This document shows positions 10,600 to 24,285 of a stretch of 64,000 nt of DNA, one piece after another (the stretch's first letter is position 1; each line of letters starts with the position of its first letter). The stretch covers positions 124,001-188,000 of the forward strand of contig JAAVVG010000022.1 of the NCBI GenBank assembly GCA_012976225.1, given 5' to 3'. This stretch comes from Golubevia sp. BC0850. Lineage: Eukaryota; Basidiomycota; Exobasidiomycetes; Golubeviales; Golubeviaceae. A program made the position numbers and the translations under genes. Below the pieces are notes generated by a model. It did not search any database. It had not been told where the DNA came from and worked only from the letters and a program-made list of their open reading frames with translations.

Positions 10600-13273
10600 A
10601 TGTCCACCATCAATGGAATCAGCCATGCTAACGGGAATCACCATTCAATTCCAGACATTTCCATCACCACAGATCCAGATTCATCAGTCGATTCAACTTC
10701 CAATCAAGCTCTTCCAAGTCGACCAACTCTGACTTCAACTCCTTCGAATCGAGTAACAGCATCAACAGGTCAATCGATTCAGTTAGGTAGAAAGTCAAAA
10801 AGAAGAACCGTTGGTGGAGCTGGTTTTGGTAGATGGTATGATATCATGAGATTCATTGGTAGAAGTTGTGATGCTGGCTTCTTCAGAGAAACCAAGGTCA
10901 TTGGGGAAGTGGGCAGCGTTCCTAGTAAAGGTCCTGCCATCGTGTGAGTATCAGTAGGAGTAGGAATTGAATGAGTGGAAAGGGATTCAAGTATAGAAAG
11001 GATTGAAAGAGAGCAAGTAAGTGGGAGACTTGGCAGCAGTAGAGTTCCTTATCTCGTCCTTCATCCTTCTCCTGGTTCTCTTCAGTGTCTGCACTCATTT
11101 CTCAACCATCATGGATGTAGCCATCATTTCAGGTCGATTCCCCCATAATCGAAAAATCCATTATTGGGCAAAACGTAAGATCCAACCCTCCCTCTTCCCC
11201 TTTCCCTCCACCTTCTAAATCCCCCCCCTTTTTTTTTTCTCTCTCTCTCCAATCAGGTGGTCTCTTCAAACGTAGATTTTTCGCCTGGATCTTAAACGAA
11301 TCAGGAAACATTCAAGTAGATCGAACTTCAAAAAACAATCAAAAGCTTTTCGCAGGAACTTTTGAAGCTTTAAAAGCGAATGAAGTCATTGGATTATTTC
11401 CTGAAGGTGGTTCTTTTACAGAACCGAAAGTTCATGAAATGAAAGCAGGTGCTGCTTGGGCTGCTCTTGAATATGCAAAACATTTGCTCATGGAAAATCA
11501 AGAAAATGCAAGTTCAGATGAAAGTTTGGAAAAGAAAAAATTGGAAACTTGGACTGATGTTACGATTGTTCCTGCTAGCATCAATTATAGTGATAAGAGT
11601 AGGTTTAGGACTAGAGCCGTTTTTGAGTGAGTCGGATTTTCTTCTAACAGTCGAGTTTGAGACCTCGAGATTTTCCAAAGAGTGATTGAATGGATTTTCT
11701 GACTTCTCTCCCTCTTTCATTTCCATCTTTCCTTCGCCCCTCTCCCTCTCCCTCTTAACCCAAATTTCTCCATTTACCTTCATCAAGATTCGGTCCCTCC
11801 TTCTCAGTAGATTCCTACACAGCCGATTTTTTGGCTTCACCAGATCAACTTTTACCTTCTTTATCTTCACTTCAATCTTCTGCACCTCCAACTCCTGGGA
11901 TTTCAACTGGTTTGTCCACTGACATCTCACCCGCAAAATACGCAGTGAATTGTTTGACCCAAAGGATTTCAAAGGAATTGAACGCTTTAGCTATCAATGC
12001 TCCTGATTGGACAGTTTGGCATTCTATGAAAATGAGTAGAGAATTGCTTTGGAGGAAAGAGGGCGATTTGGATTTGGAGGAATTGAAGGGCTGTAGTAAT
12101 GCGTGAGTTGACTTGAAGAGAAGAAAAAGATGCCGAACAGGATGGAGCAGGGCAGAGGAAAGTGAAGAGCTGACCTTGAGTTTCTCCTCTTCTGTCAGTT
12201 TAATAACACTCTTCACAAAAGGTGGAATTTCAACTCCAACTTCAACTTCTCCTCATTCAATTCCTCAAGCTTTACCTCAAGCAAAAGAACTTTGTCAATC
12301 TCTTGTTAAACTTTCCGCTCTTTTAATCGCTTCTAGAACCGATTTGTTCACTTATAACAGCTTATGTTCTCAGATTTCTGCTCAAGTCACTTCTTCTAAA
12401 GATGATTATATCACTATCGAAGCAGGTAGTAAGATCCCAAATCTATTCATTTCTACTAAGATTTTGTTGGGAAATGTCATCAGTTTGGGAATCAGATTAC
12501 CATATGCTATACCGATTTTTGCGGTTCATACCCCTGCTATGTTGATCGGTTGGAGTTTAAGCAAGAAATATGCAAGTCATGAAGAGGAGAGTATGGCTAG
12601 TGCTAAGTCTATCTGGTGAGTTCTTACGATCAAAAAGTGGTCGTCAAAGCCTGTTGAATTTAACTGCTGACTACTTCTTTCCTCTCCATCTCTTAATAGT
12701 GGCTTCGTGATAGTCTGCTTCACCTATCTAATTCTTTTCTTCCTAATCTCACTTCCATTCTTATTCACTCCACCTGGTTTGATTCTCTCAATCCTACTCA
12801 TCTACGCTTTCAACCGTCTTCAACTCTTAATCATCGATGACATTTATGATCGTTACAAATCTCTTGGATCATCTTATCGTTTATTTGAAACTTCTCTTTC
12901 CTTAACGTCACCATTCTCCCTCTTATTTTCGATGAAGAAATTCCGTCAAGTTTCAGAATCTGAACCATCGATTCAACTAGCTTTTGAAGCAATGAGAAAT
13001 GGTCCACCTACTAATTGGACTTATAAGAAAGCAGCTTTAGGTACTAAAGAAGTTCCGAAAGTTAAAAGACCAATGGCTCATCAACTTATTCAATTGACTT
13101 TGGAGATTAGAGAGAAATCTGTTAAGGGATTGAAGGAACTTTTCGATATTGTGGAGGAGATGAAGGAAGGAGAAGGGGTTGAGGAAATGAAGAATGCTCT
13201 TAGAAAAATCAGAGAAAATGGCGGTTGGTTGGAAATCGAAAATCAGGAGGTCGAAGGGAAGAAACAAAAGTAG
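10600..13273 (+). CDS. glycerol-3-phosphate / DHAP acyltransferase, SCT1/GPT2-like
   Basis: First acylation step of glycerolipid synthesis in the ER. Six exons (10600-10943, 11086-11174, 11257-11626, 11788-12102, 12199-12615, 12700-13273) give 702 residues with consistent phases. The acyltransferase core has block I around H119 to D125, with five residues between His and Asp where many PlsC enzymes have four. The conserved GLFPEGGSFTEP (FPEG at 192-195) is block III and VTIVPASINY is block IV. The last 200 residues hold membrane-spanning segments (from about residue 452 and around 513-560), followed by a charged Lys/Glu tail. The N-terminal 60 residues are Ser/Thr-rich. Introns carry CTGAC-like branch sites. 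Identification as the SCT1/GPT2 type rests on size, architecture and the long C-terminal membrane region. Confidence 0.85.
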
Positions 13274-13487
13274 GAAACGAAGAAAGACTGATGTGATCTG
13301 ATTCCTTTTGGTGTGCTATTTCCTTTGCGATCTTTCCTTTTGGATTATAGATATACCTTATTCGATACCTGTAGCTTTGACTTGAAAGAATTCGAAGCTG
13401 TGCTTTTCTGCAAAGTCTGATTCGGAACACGTGGCACCTCTGCGACTTGTGACTTGGGAACGAAGACTTTGTTTCATCCCCCCAACC

Positions 13488-14632
13488 ATGACCACCTACA
13501 CTATCCAAGCCCTATCTACTCCGGCTCATCTAGCTGGAGCTGACGAGATCTGTTCTCCTCTTGGGTGGGGAATTACCTTAAAGGACTGGGAAGCATATGC
13601 CAGGAATTTTGAAGTCTACGGAATCCTTGACGAAGAAAGTGGAAAAGTGATTGCAACCTCGTGAGTACTATACCTTTGCCTTTTTGCCTTCCTTTGAAGT
13701 AGTACGCTGAAATATCAAGGCACTCTCTCACAAATTCATCGGGTAGCATTCTCTATCCTCAACCTCCTCTTGTTACACTTGGAGCAGTCATAGTTCATCC
13801 TTCTTTTCGCAAACGAGGTCTAGCTCATAAGCTCGTCTCCTACGCAATCGAATCTGCAGAGAAGAATCCAAAAGTCGAAAGACTTGGTTTACTAGGATCT
13901 GGAATGGGAGCTCCTATCTATTCTTCTCTGGGCTTTCAAACTGTTGGCATGACCCGAGTTTGGAAGTCAGAAGTCAATCAAGCTGCCATCTCCAAACAGT
14001 TGGAATCGCTTTGCAAGTCAGATCAAGATGGGAATCAAGTCATCTGCCCTGTAGAATCGTCTGAAGATTGGGAGAAGGTTTATCAAATCACGAAGAAGTC
14101 GTTTTACAATGCAGAGAGGAAAATCATTTTGAAAACAACTGGTTATGGCCCTACTTCTGAATCAAAGATTCATTCTATTGGATCTATCCCCTTGACCTGT
14201 TTGATCACTTCTAAAGATGGAGAACCTCAAGCATTCGGTGTCATTCGTCCCTTTCCTTTCCCAACTTCTACCTCTCAAGATCTAAAGAACTCAGAACTCA
14301 GGATCAATCTAATAGTAGCTTCCTCTTCTCATCCAGCAAAATTAGTGACTCTCAATCTACTCAAAGGATTGCCTGAAGGGACGAAAATCAAGGTTGAGGT
14401 TCAGTTGGAGAACGATGGGGAAGAAGAAACCGAATGGAAGAAAAATCAGGGACAGACTAAGCTGAAAGGAAGTTTGAGACAGCTTTTGAATGAAATGGGA
14501 TGGGAAAACAATGATGGGAATAAAATTATGATTTATAAGTGTGGGAAGAAGGAGGGGGAAAATGAAGGAGAGAAGAGATGGGAACAAGGAGGGTCAAGGC
14601 TAAGACAGTTTTGTCCCTTCGATGCTCTGTGA
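13488..14632 (+). CDS. GNAT-family N-acetyltransferase
   Basis: 352 residues in two exons, 13488-13660 and 13747-14632. The acetyl-CoA motif is seen as TLGAVIVHPSFRKRGLAHKL, with the RxxGxA pyrophosphate loop. A second half (about residues 150-330) resembles another, degenerate GNAT-like lobe ending in a charged Glu/Lys/Gly stretch. The ATG at 13488 is the first in frame; the frame is open upstream only with a GTG. It follows the acyltransferase gene by 214 bases in the same direction. The substrate is unknown; the family includes acetyltransferases of small amines and peptides. Confidence 0.75.
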
Positions 14633-14916
14633 ATTATCCTTTAGTATCTCAATTTGACTGAAAAGCGATGACACAGATACTCAGAGTGGGAGAAAGGAAG
14701 CATTGAATGAGCCAATACAGACAGACTTCTGATATCTATCTCCTTGTTTTAGGAGTCAGGCCGAGCCGATCTTAGCAGATTCCCGAAAGGTGGAGTTCAC
14801 ACAAGGTCGAGATTTTCTCTGTGAACTCTTCTTTTGAACTTCATCTTTCCATCTACAAAGGAATACTTCAGTTACTATCCACCGGGACATCAAGGACATT
14901 GAGTCTCTCTTGAATC

Positions 14917-17009
14917 ATGGTTCTCAATTGGCTCCGACTTTTCAACCTGCCTCTCATCTTCTCCTTCTTTTCCTTTACCCTCGCCGTACCTTCCCATCCT
15001 GAAGCTCATTTTTCAAGCTCAAATGCAACCTACTTCAATGGAGCTACAACTCCAGGAGCCGATCCCTACACTTTCTTCGACAATCAGTCGGGTCTCTATT
15101 ACGCATACTCGACTGAAGGAATGGATCCCGGTTGGTTGTTTGCTATCTACAGCTCCCCTGATCTCATCAGCTGGAACAAGAAAGAAGGTGGAGCTATGAA
15201 GGCTTGTAAGAATGCTGTAACAGCTGAAGAAGTAGGAGAAATGTGTTGGGTGAGTGGGAGCGACGAGAAGGGGAATTTGATCATGCCTTGACACTCACTT
15301 TTTCTTCTTTTCGCTTCTCCGTCTTATGCTCCTTGGAAATAGGCTCGAGATTGGCAATGGGCTCCAGAGGTCTACCACAACCAAAACACCGGCTTTTATT
15401 TTCTGTTCTTTGCTGGAAGACTGAGAGAAGACCTTTCCGCGGAATGGTTTAGGTACTCAGGTTTCGAAGAGCCCTCCAAGGTGAGTGAAATAAAAGAAAG
15501 AAGCTCAGACTGGATGGAACCAGACAGCACTACCAGCACTCTTGAGTGGAGAGCTGACACTTCTTACTTCCACTCTTGCAATCACAGCTGGGAGTGGCGG
15601 TCTCTCGCTCGCCTTCTGGTCCTTTCAAAGAAATTAACTCGCAACCAATAGACTATCTTCCTTTCGATCCAGACTATCATGACGTAAGCTTGATCATGGA
15701 TTCAGAACAGATGAAACCTCCTTCAACCCAGTCGGAAGGGGAGACAGCTCCAAAAGGAATTTTCATTCCTTCAATCGACCCCAACATCTACTTCGCCGAA
15801 GATGGTAGAATCTTCTTATACTACTCTAGAAACGCTTATAGAAACTGGGTCTGGGATACGCATGGATTAAACAAATACATCGAAGAAAGCAACATCTTAG
15901 GGGTGGAATTAAATAGATCATGGTGGGATGATCCTGAAGCTAAAACAATGCCTTCAATCGTAGATTCGCAGAAAGACTTCTATTCGAAGGTCTCTGCTCA
16001 ACTTCCTTCCAACATTAGCTCTTTCAATGGAACTGGAGAAGACATCAAAGAACCGAAAAGAAAAGATGGCTGGAAAACTCTGATCTCTTACAACCGAGAT
16101 CCTCAAGAGTGGGAGAACTTCCACGTCAATGACTACAATAAGTTCAACGGGACTAAAAAGGACAGAAGATGGAGCGAAGGTTCTACTTTGGTTTCGAGAA
16201 GCAACATTGGTTCGAAGGGAAAAGGCAAAGGTCAAAACAAGTCATATCTCATGACTTACAGCTGCAACAACTACGAGGCTGAGAATTACGGAATTGGGTT
16301 TGCCACCTCAGCCGATCCTTTAGGCCCCTTCAAGAAATCAACTACGAATCCTATTCTCACTCAGAAGCCTGTTGAGAACCCTCCTGCCTTCTCGGTAGGT
16401 CACGGTTCGATAGTCGCCACGAAATCTACCTCTTCAAGAAGGCATTCGGACAAGCAGCAAGACGCTCAATTAGTCACTCATCAAACACCAGAGACTTCCG
16501 AGCTATTCTACGTCCATCACGGAAGGAATTCCACCACCTCCGATAGGTCTCTCTATACTACTAGGATGGAATTAGAGATGGAGAAGGATGGAGCTTTGAA
16601 CCTGACCATGAACCTGCAAACAAGAGATCAGAGAATAGCTGAAGGGACTTCTCCTTACTCGATGAAGTTGAAATCAAGCTCGCCAAGTGGACGTTGTCTG
16701 AATCTCTGCAGCAACAAGTCGAACTTCGAGGTTGAAGTCTTCTCCTCGAGTGGAGCTCAATTCGACCTATCCTATCCTCATCACAGACTTCAAGCCAGAC
16801 TGGAGCCTCAAGATTTGGGATTGGCGAAGGTGAAAGAGGGGACCGGGAAAGTGGAAGTCGATCTGAAGGAGTCAAACAACAGAAAAGGAGGCAAGGTGGT
16901 GGTTTCGTATCAAAGACGAAGTGTCGATGGTAGCTTCAACTCTATAGTTCAAAGCGAGCACAAAAAAGCAGAGGTAGTCAGACTTGAAGAAAAGCTCTGC
17001 AATTGCTAG
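14917..17009 (+). CDS. secreted glycoside hydrolase, family-43-like
   Basis: Probable extracellular arabinose- or xylose-releasing enzyme. Exons 14917-15249, 15343-15480 and 15588-17009, all phase 0, give 630 residues. A classic signal peptide (MVLNWLRLFNLPLIFSFFSF, cleavage near Ala-Val-Pro) opens the protein. Five-blade propeller signatures follow: GADPYTFFD with a likely catalytic Asp, AYSTEGMDPGW, RDWQWAPEVYH, then SPSGPFKE and DPNIYFAEDGRIFLYY. EGSTLVSR probably carries the general acid Glu. The C-terminal 170 residues may be a beta-sandwich extension. Several NxS/T sites fit secretion. The assignment to GH43 rather than a related clan-F family is by motif only. Confidence 0.8.
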
Positions 17010-17160
17010 TAATACTGAATCGTCTTCTCGTCATTCCGTCTACTTTGACGCCTGTAATGACGCGACTCTTCTTTCAGCGAAATTCAGAACTATCACCATG
17101 CTCTGCGAATTTCCCTCCAATTGTGATAGATATTACATGTGTACAGAAACAGCAAGAGAA

Positions 17161-20100
17161 TCAACCGAAACTCCAAATTTGGACTTGTTCCTGTCTTTCT
17201 TTCCTCCCCGTCTCGTCTTCACCGAGATTAGAATCTTGAAATACAGATAAGATCTTATCGAAAGAGACGCCAACCCATCTGATATTAGGAGCTCTATTGG
17301 TTTGAGATTGAGATTGAGATTGTCTAGTTTGAAGCAAAAGATCGTGAAGTGTTGGAATTGCGAATCCAGAAGAAGTGTTTGAAGCGGTCGAAGTGGAGAT
17401 TGATTTGGTTGGACTTCTTAAAGTGACTACTCTGGAGACTGAATGCAAGTTCGAAGGAATGTATGCTTCTTCATGAGTCTCAGACTCTTCACAATCTTCT
17501 GTTCTTTTCCTCTTCCCTAGCCACGGACTCTGATCTCCAGCTCGATAAAGCATCTCTTCTCTCCTAGACCTCCCATCTTGAAGGCCTTTCCATCTATTCT
17601 CTGAGGTTGAGCTGTTATTCAGCAAACTCCAAACGATAATTGAACCATCTGAACTTCCAGAAATGCATCGACCATCATCTAAAGCTACACTTTGAACACT
17701 TCCAGTATGACCATAAACTACTCTTCTATGATTCAAGATCAATGGGGTTTGATTACTAGTTTCTTTGAAAGCCCCTTCTTTAGATGAGAAGGAGTGGACC
17801 GACTTGGTCGTTCCGTAAACCTCGTAAATCTCGAGTAAATTGTCTTGCCTTCCGACTACTATGAAAGGTTCATGATTTGAAACTGAGAGGATTTTGTTTC
17901 CAACTTCCTCCTGGTCGTAGTCTGAGTCTCGATCTTGAGTAAAACCTTGGTCCTGGAATGTCCAACTAGAACCTGAAGTTGAATCCTTCTCTAGATTCAT
18001 CAACCTTTTCTTCTTGAATCCCATTTCCATTGGCGAATGAGAATAAGCGATAATTCCAGGAGCAGCTCTAGTTGTGATTCTTGCCTTGTTGAGAATGTTG
18101 GATGTTGAAGGTAAATGGATGATAACCTCCTGCAAAGAGATAGACCAAGATGAGGGATAAGACGGGGTGCAGAAAGAAATGCTAAGTCTAAACGCCATCT
18201 CATCGTCTTCGATCAAATGCATTGAAGTGTTTGAGCTTCTGCCTTTGACGATTGGAAGATTCTCGAGATGGAAACTTGCAGGCCATTCGCAAGAGAAAGA
18301 CTTCATTTGATGCATCAATTCTAGAGATTTGGAAGGACTTGAAGGGATTCTGTAGATCGACACACTGAAATCCACTCTGATGGTAACTACCAGAGGAGAC
18401 CTCAATGCTGATGCTACTATTTGAGAACAATGATTTGGGGAATTGATTTTGCTGTAAAAAGAGCTTTCTTCTAAGTAATCGAGCTTCATGTTCTTGTTTA
18501 ACCAGATTCTGTAGATGATTGTAGCTGAAAGAGATTTGGAAGCATAGCATACCAGCAGTCTTTCTCCACCTTCTCTGGTTGGTGAGTCTACCGTCGATTT
18601 ACCACCTTGACTGATGTTACCGACAGGTTGCAGTAAGCCCAGCTTGCCATTAACTGAATCGCTTCTGAGTTCAGTGATGCCGAAAATCTCTCCTTTTGCC
18701 AATCTACTTGATGTTTCTTGAGATAGAAGTATAGATCCCAACGAGCTGGTGAGAGTCCTACTTGAATTTGGATCTGAAGTTTGGCTTTGATCTGACTCAG
18801 AGTGATAGACTTGAACTTGGGGCGATTCCCATTCGTCATCTCTTGACGCTCTTGAAGCAGTGAAGACCAAGGGGGACGAATTTGAAGCTTGAACTAAAGT
18901 GAAAGGTCTTGTGGGACCTGTTTGGTCTTCAGAAGAATCACTCCTTTTCTTTGAAGATCGAGGATTGAAGACGACTGGCTGAAAAATTGAGCTAGAGGTT
19001 GAAGAATCCTCGACCAGCTGCCTTTCTTCTCTTACCGATCCCTTCCCCTTCTCATTCTCTTCAGACTCTAAAGCGACTTCCAAAGTTCTTTCCACAGGTC
19101 CAGTTCCAAACTTCTTAGAAGTGACGTTTAGTAATTCAGAGACCAAAAAGTTTCCTTTCTGCCAGTTGGTTGAGACCTTATACAGAGCAAACCAATCTAA
19201 CCCTTCGTGTCTTTCGTCCAACAAGTCCAAGTCCATATTTGATTCTGAAGAAAGGTCTGGATTGTGCTCGATTGCGTCCTCAGCTCCGGCAAGGACTGAA
19301 GAGGTTTTGAGACTGGATGAGGAAGAAGAAGTCGGAATTCTAGGACTTGAGAATCCACTTGAAGAAACTCTATTTCTTAAGTGTGGTTGATAATATCTTG
19401 AAGGTAAACCTGAAATTGCAGGACTCGAGGGACTAGGTTTTGGTCTTCTCACTGTCTTCTGGAAAGAGACTGATCCGAGTTCTTCCATCTCTACTTCCTG
19501 AGCTTCGGCATTCGAAGAACCGACCTTCTCAATATCTCCATTCCACTGCTTTTGCTTTCGAGCAGAGCAGGAAGGGAAAGAATTCGACCATGCTAAGTCT
19601 AGATCCGGATCTTCTTGAAGATTTCTCGAAGTGTCCGTTTCTTGATACGGCTTCCAATCTTGATCCTTGAAGGATCTGTTTTTCTCTTCTTTGTGCTTTC
19701 TTTCGATCTCTAGTTCTTCTCTCAACAATTCCATTTCTATCGTCTGAGAACTTGAAGATGCCCGAGGTGAAGAAGAAGCAGTTTGAGATGCTAGAATAGC
19801 TCGAAGTCCAGCTAAGGGGGGTAGAGTCTGGGATTGATCGTCATCAGATGCTTGAGATGGGGTCGACTTCCTGGAAGGTTTTATGAAGTGTTCGATGAAG
19901 AGAGTTTTCCAGAGCTGCGAGGGAAAGAAACAGAGTCGAGAGATCTCATGTCAGCTTACAATTCGATCCTCGACGCTTCTTCTGCTGAGTTCACTGATTT
20001 ACAGTAGATTTTCATTCATCTTGAAGATACGATAAGAGGTAGACGAAGGCGAGAGAGAGATGCAACGATATGCTGACGCAGCGAAGTTGCATATCTTGAA

Positions 20101-20283
20101 GATACTCACCTGCTGATCTTTGGCTACGTTTGCCATTGAGGTGTTAGTAGCAAGTAGTCTAACTAAATCCTTTGGACCAAGAAGGGACAAAACATTGAGA
20201 AGTAATTCATCCGATAGATTTGAAAGTCCAGTCTCAATTCTCCTTCGCTTTGCTCTACGAGAATCGGATGAGGAGGGAAACAT
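17161..20283 (-). CDS. F-box protein with a C-terminal WD-repeat region
   Basis: Likely substrate receptor of an SCF ubiquitin ligase. Two exons, 20110-20283 and 17161-19914, give 975 residues; the long first intron (195 bases) splits the F-box. The F-box reads LSNLSDELLLNVLSLLGPKD and continues across the join into LWKTLFIEHF. A basic stretch (SRRAKRRR) near the N-terminus may be a nuclear signal. Residues about 80-330 are Ser-rich and probably disordered. One clear WD unit is visible near residue 775 (GHTGSVQSVA, then SGSSDGSIIVWS), with weaker beta-propeller-like units before it, so a degenerate propeller is likely. It shares a 263-base divergent promoter with SVF1. Confidence 0.8.
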
Positions 20284-20546
20284 CTTAAGAATTTTGAGGA
20301 GGTTGAGTTGCTGTTACCTCTCTTTGATTCTTGAAGATTGTCTGAAAACAAAGATTAGAAGTAATAAGCTGCTGGTCTACAGACGTAGCTTGGTTGCGTT
20401 GGGGAGACGGAGCTGAAGTTCCACTTTCCAGCTGCAGCTTTACCGACTTCTACCACATCTTCATCAACCCTTTAAACGCTCTACTTTTAATTTCTATTGC
20501 CTGCCCAACTACATCCAATCTTCTTAATCAACCTTCTCATTCAACT
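20284..20546. promoter_or_regulatory. shared divergent promoter, F-box/WD gene / SVF1
   Basis: 263 bases between the two start codons, pyrimidine-rich on the SVF1 side. No TATA box or other motif stands out. Confidence 0.45.
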
Positions 20547-22608
20547 ATGTCTTGGGGTTCATGGCTGTGAGTTAGGCAGAAGCCAATCAATCGATACTAT
20601 AACCCTCTCTTCTTCCTTCTTCTATCTTTGGCTGATCTATCTCTTCTTCTTTACTGTTCCCCCTCTATCTCTCTCTCTCTCTCTCCTCCTCCTTACAGTT
20701 CTGGAGCCGACGCTTCTTCTGGTCCCCTAACCTCTAACTTCCACCCAATCACTAGCTCTTTAGATCAATCCCAGCTCTTCGGAAAGTTGGAATCAAAGGA
20801 TTTAGAATGGACTTGTGCAGGTGGTTTCACTACAGAGACTCAAACTTGGTATTCAGTCTTGAAAGACGGGACTTTTGCTACATCTCAGATCATTCACAGT
20901 AGCGTTGGGTGAGTGTCTGCAAAATCGTAGGATCAGATCAGATTGTTCAAGACAGGAGAAGGAGCAAGTCTATCTCAGTCTTAGAACTGAGAGGCTATTG
21001 TACGACAGGGAAGGATCAAGAGGTGGAGAGATCGAAAGAGAGTGGGGTAGGCTGGAGAGTGGAGCTTCAGACAGATGCAGAAGCAGCAGAGTCATCTATC
21101 TCGATCTTGATTTCCGACTCTGGTGTAGAGAATCGGATCTCCAGGGGAAACAGTTGACATGTACTCCTGTTCTGGGAGATCAGCTGAGACGCTTGGTGAA
21201 AATTTCAGGCCTCAGCAGCGCAGCATGTTCTCCCAACGTTTTACCCTTGGTCTGCCTATTCCCAAGGCGTTCATCAGTCTTCTTCCAGAAAGACTGCTAA
21301 TATAGTTCTCTCCTTCAGTCAGAGAACCCATCCTCATTCGACTTCAACCACTGACATCTTCTCTCACTCCTCTCACAGTCTCTGGTATCCTCAAATCCAA
21401 ATCACTTTCAAACTTTTCAATCCAAAGACACAAGAGAAAGTGTGGAAATCAGTCAATGTAACTCATTGGCAATGTCCATCCCCATCATCATCCGGAGACA
21501 AACGTTCCATCAAATCTGATCAATTCAACATCAAGTTCACACCCAATTCCGATGGTTCAGAGACCTATCAAATCGATGCCAACATGGATACAGATCTTCA
21601 ACTCTCTTGGTCTTTTACACGTCCATCTACTTCTTCTGGTTGGAAATTAGGTTCAGGAGCTCAAGGTGGAATGTCCTATTTCGGACCTACAAAAGATTCT
21701 CCAGATGGTTATGTTGTACATAGATTCTGGCCTCAAGCTCTTTCTAAAGGTCATATCATTTCAAAGGGTAAAGCTATCGATGCTGAAGGAGTTGGAATGT
21801 TCGTTCATGCAATTCAAGGAATGAGACCTAATTTAGTCGCCTCGAAATGGAATTTCTGTAATTTCCAATCTGAGAATCAGGGTGAAGGTGAGGATTCTAA
21901 GGTCAGTGGAATCATGATGGAATTCACTACTACCAGTGATTATGGTTTACCTCCTCCTACAACGGAAAAGAAGGAAGCTGAAGGTCAACCTAAAAGACAA
22001 GTCGTTACTGTTAATATTGGTTCGATCTCTGTTGGAGGCAAATTAGCCGCTGTGACTGGATCCACTAGAACTGGAAATTCCCAAAGTTTAGAAGGTTCGA
22101 ATTCTACTGAGAAACATTTGGATACTGTTCTGGATCCAGAGACTTCTTATTATGCTCCTCAAAAACTCAGTTGGAATTGGGAAGGTCAAGCTATCGGTGA
22201 AGATGGGAAAGGTAAAGGAAATGATCAATTGGTTAAAGCTTATATGAATGTTGATCTAGGAAAGGCTTTCCCAAAGGAAGAATGTATCGGGTTGGTCGAT
22301 AAAATTGACGTTTTGGCTGAGATCCCTTATGTTATCAAGAAGGTCGTTAATTACGTTGCTGGAACCAAACCTTACATGTACCAGGTGAGTTTTTGCTTCT
22401 TTCCTGCTGTTTTGGGATTGAAATGTTGGGGAGCTTAGACTCATTCTCCAAGATGACTGGAAAAGAATAGTTACTGACTTTTCTCCGTCTCTTCTTCCTA
22501 CAGACTCTCAACCCAGCTACAATGTCTTTGACTCTACCATCTTCAGAATCAGGTGAAATCCAAGTCAAAGGAACTGTCTTCGAAGAACACACTTTCATTT
22601 CCGAATAA
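20547..22608 (+). CDS. SVF1: SVF1-family protein (survival factor, lipocalin-like)
   Basis: Svf1 is a fungal double-lipocalin protein tied to oxidative-stress survival and ceramide transfer from ER to Golgi. Exons 20547-20566, 20699-20908, 21379-22384 and 22504-22608 give 446 residues. The first coding exon is 20 bases and encodes MSWGSWL, an amphipathic start typical of the family. Recognisable blocks are LEWTCAGGFTTETQTWYSVL, LWYPQIQITFKLFNP, GYVVHRFWPQ and GKAIDAEGVGMFVHAIQGMR, and the protein ends GTVFEEHTFISE. Intron 2 is 470 bases, the longest seen in this window; the flanking peptides join smoothly, so no exon appears to be hidden in it. Confidence 0.92.
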
Positions 22609-24285
22609 TCAAGTTCTCTACGACACTCTTTTCTTTCAAATCCAGCCTACTTTTAAATGGATCATGCTTCTCTCTCCCAGACCTTCTATCTTCTTCATCG
22701 AACTTCGAGTCAAACTTTATCAATTCAACTTTCATCGTCCTCCCTTTGCTTCTTCTCGACTTTAATATTCCCACTCTTGTCTTTCACCCCCTCCTTCCAG
22801 TTTAGACTTTGTTCTTCAAAGCAACTTTTCATCCTTGAAGACCTTTTCCCTCTCGTTTCCCCTTGTTTGAGCTGGATGTAGATCTTTCTCGCCTATCTTA
22901 ATGACTTTCTCAACGATAAACATACTCAAATCCATCCCTTGGTTCTTTTCTTACTCCCCTCGTACTTCGTAATCACCGGCATTTCAAAGACCTCTGTTTT
23001 TGCTTTCTTTGTGGATTGAAAGATTGGCTTTTTGGAAAACGGCTGGGGGTTGAAGCGATGTTGTCTGATGCAAATGAGATGATGAGAAAAGATGAGAAGT
23101 GAAGTGGGTGGCGATGACGACGAAATTTTGACATGAGCGCATCATCGACTTGGATTCACGTTTACTGAGTTTGAGCTTTGAACCTAAATCTCTGTGGACT
23201 GTGGTGCAAGAGAGTTGCGAAGATGTATCATGTCAGCTTTCGAATTGTTGAAAACGTCAGCGTCCGTGCAAAATATGGGCACAAAGACAAAAGTCACTTT
23301 CTCACTCTCGGAAATTCAGACTTTGCTGTTTTTCTGAGAGGATTGATTCTTTGAGTATTTATGTATACCAAAGTACATAGCAGAGCACTCTCTGAACGTT
23401 TTAGAAAGTGTGAGGCGACTACATGTGTAGCGAAAAAGGGGAAGGAGAAGCCGCGAAGGACCTCTTTTAGCCAGGGCCCCTCAAATTCTCAATTAAGGCT
23501 CGACGACTAATTCCTCCAGGACCTTTTTGTTGATTCTAGAAGCAATCAGTACACAAGTTAGGGGTAGACGTCAAGAGGTTCTGCGTCGAAGAGATGCTGT
23601 TTGGAGTGACTTTGGACCTCCTTCTTGGAAATTTGATACTCGACAAGAGTGAGCTGCTGGATTCGCTCTCTCCCTCTTGGGTGGGTGCATATCAAGTGAC
23701 GTATACATTCAAAATTCCCTGTTGGATCATTCATTTTCAAAAGTGGCGAAAGTCGAAAACCATAGGAAGAAACGCGGGGGAGATCATGTTGGAAAAGGGC
23801 GAAAAAGGGTCTTCTCCACGCGTTCCAACCAAGCTAAAAAAAAAGCGTGAATCAATGTGTTGCTTGCGTTGGTGATCGATCAAATCAAATGGATGGCCTT
23901 CCGCGAGACCTTCCGGATTTCAGCTTGTTTGATCGTGATCGACGACGAATACCCGGAGCTTCTTCCAGGGGTCGATCAGATCTAACTCTGCACGAACCAG
24001 CAGAACGAAGGCAAATTGGCATCTTCGGCCTAGCAGGATTCTTTAATCTTCTGAAAATGCACGTTGAATCAAGATTTGGTCTAATTTTCAATCTGAAGGT
24101 GCGTGAAAAAGAAAGGGGTAACGTCGTCTCCCATCTCACCCCTATTTTCAGGAAGACTTTAAAAGGGACTCACTTTCCCCCACACGTTCGACTTTCCACA
24201 TCCCACTTTTCTCTCCTAATCTCATTCCAAGCCCCCACATTCTCTCTCTCTCTTACTTCTCTTTAATCTTTCTCCTAACATCAAA
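22609..24285. other. intergenic, 1.7 kb, nothing recognised
   Basis: Lies between SVF1 and the Gly/Ala-rich secreted gene. The first 300 bases are pyrimidine-rich and fit a 3' UTR. The remaining 1.3 kb is a long upstream region for the secreted gene. A TTTAAAAG element at 24158-24165, about 120 bases before the ATG, may serve as TATA. Open frames near 23594 and 23847 lack good starts and any recognisable family. Confidence 0.4.

Noticed and set aside
20875-21300. 141-codon frame inside SVF1
   Set aside because: It lies almost wholly within intron 2 and has no ATG start or similarity.
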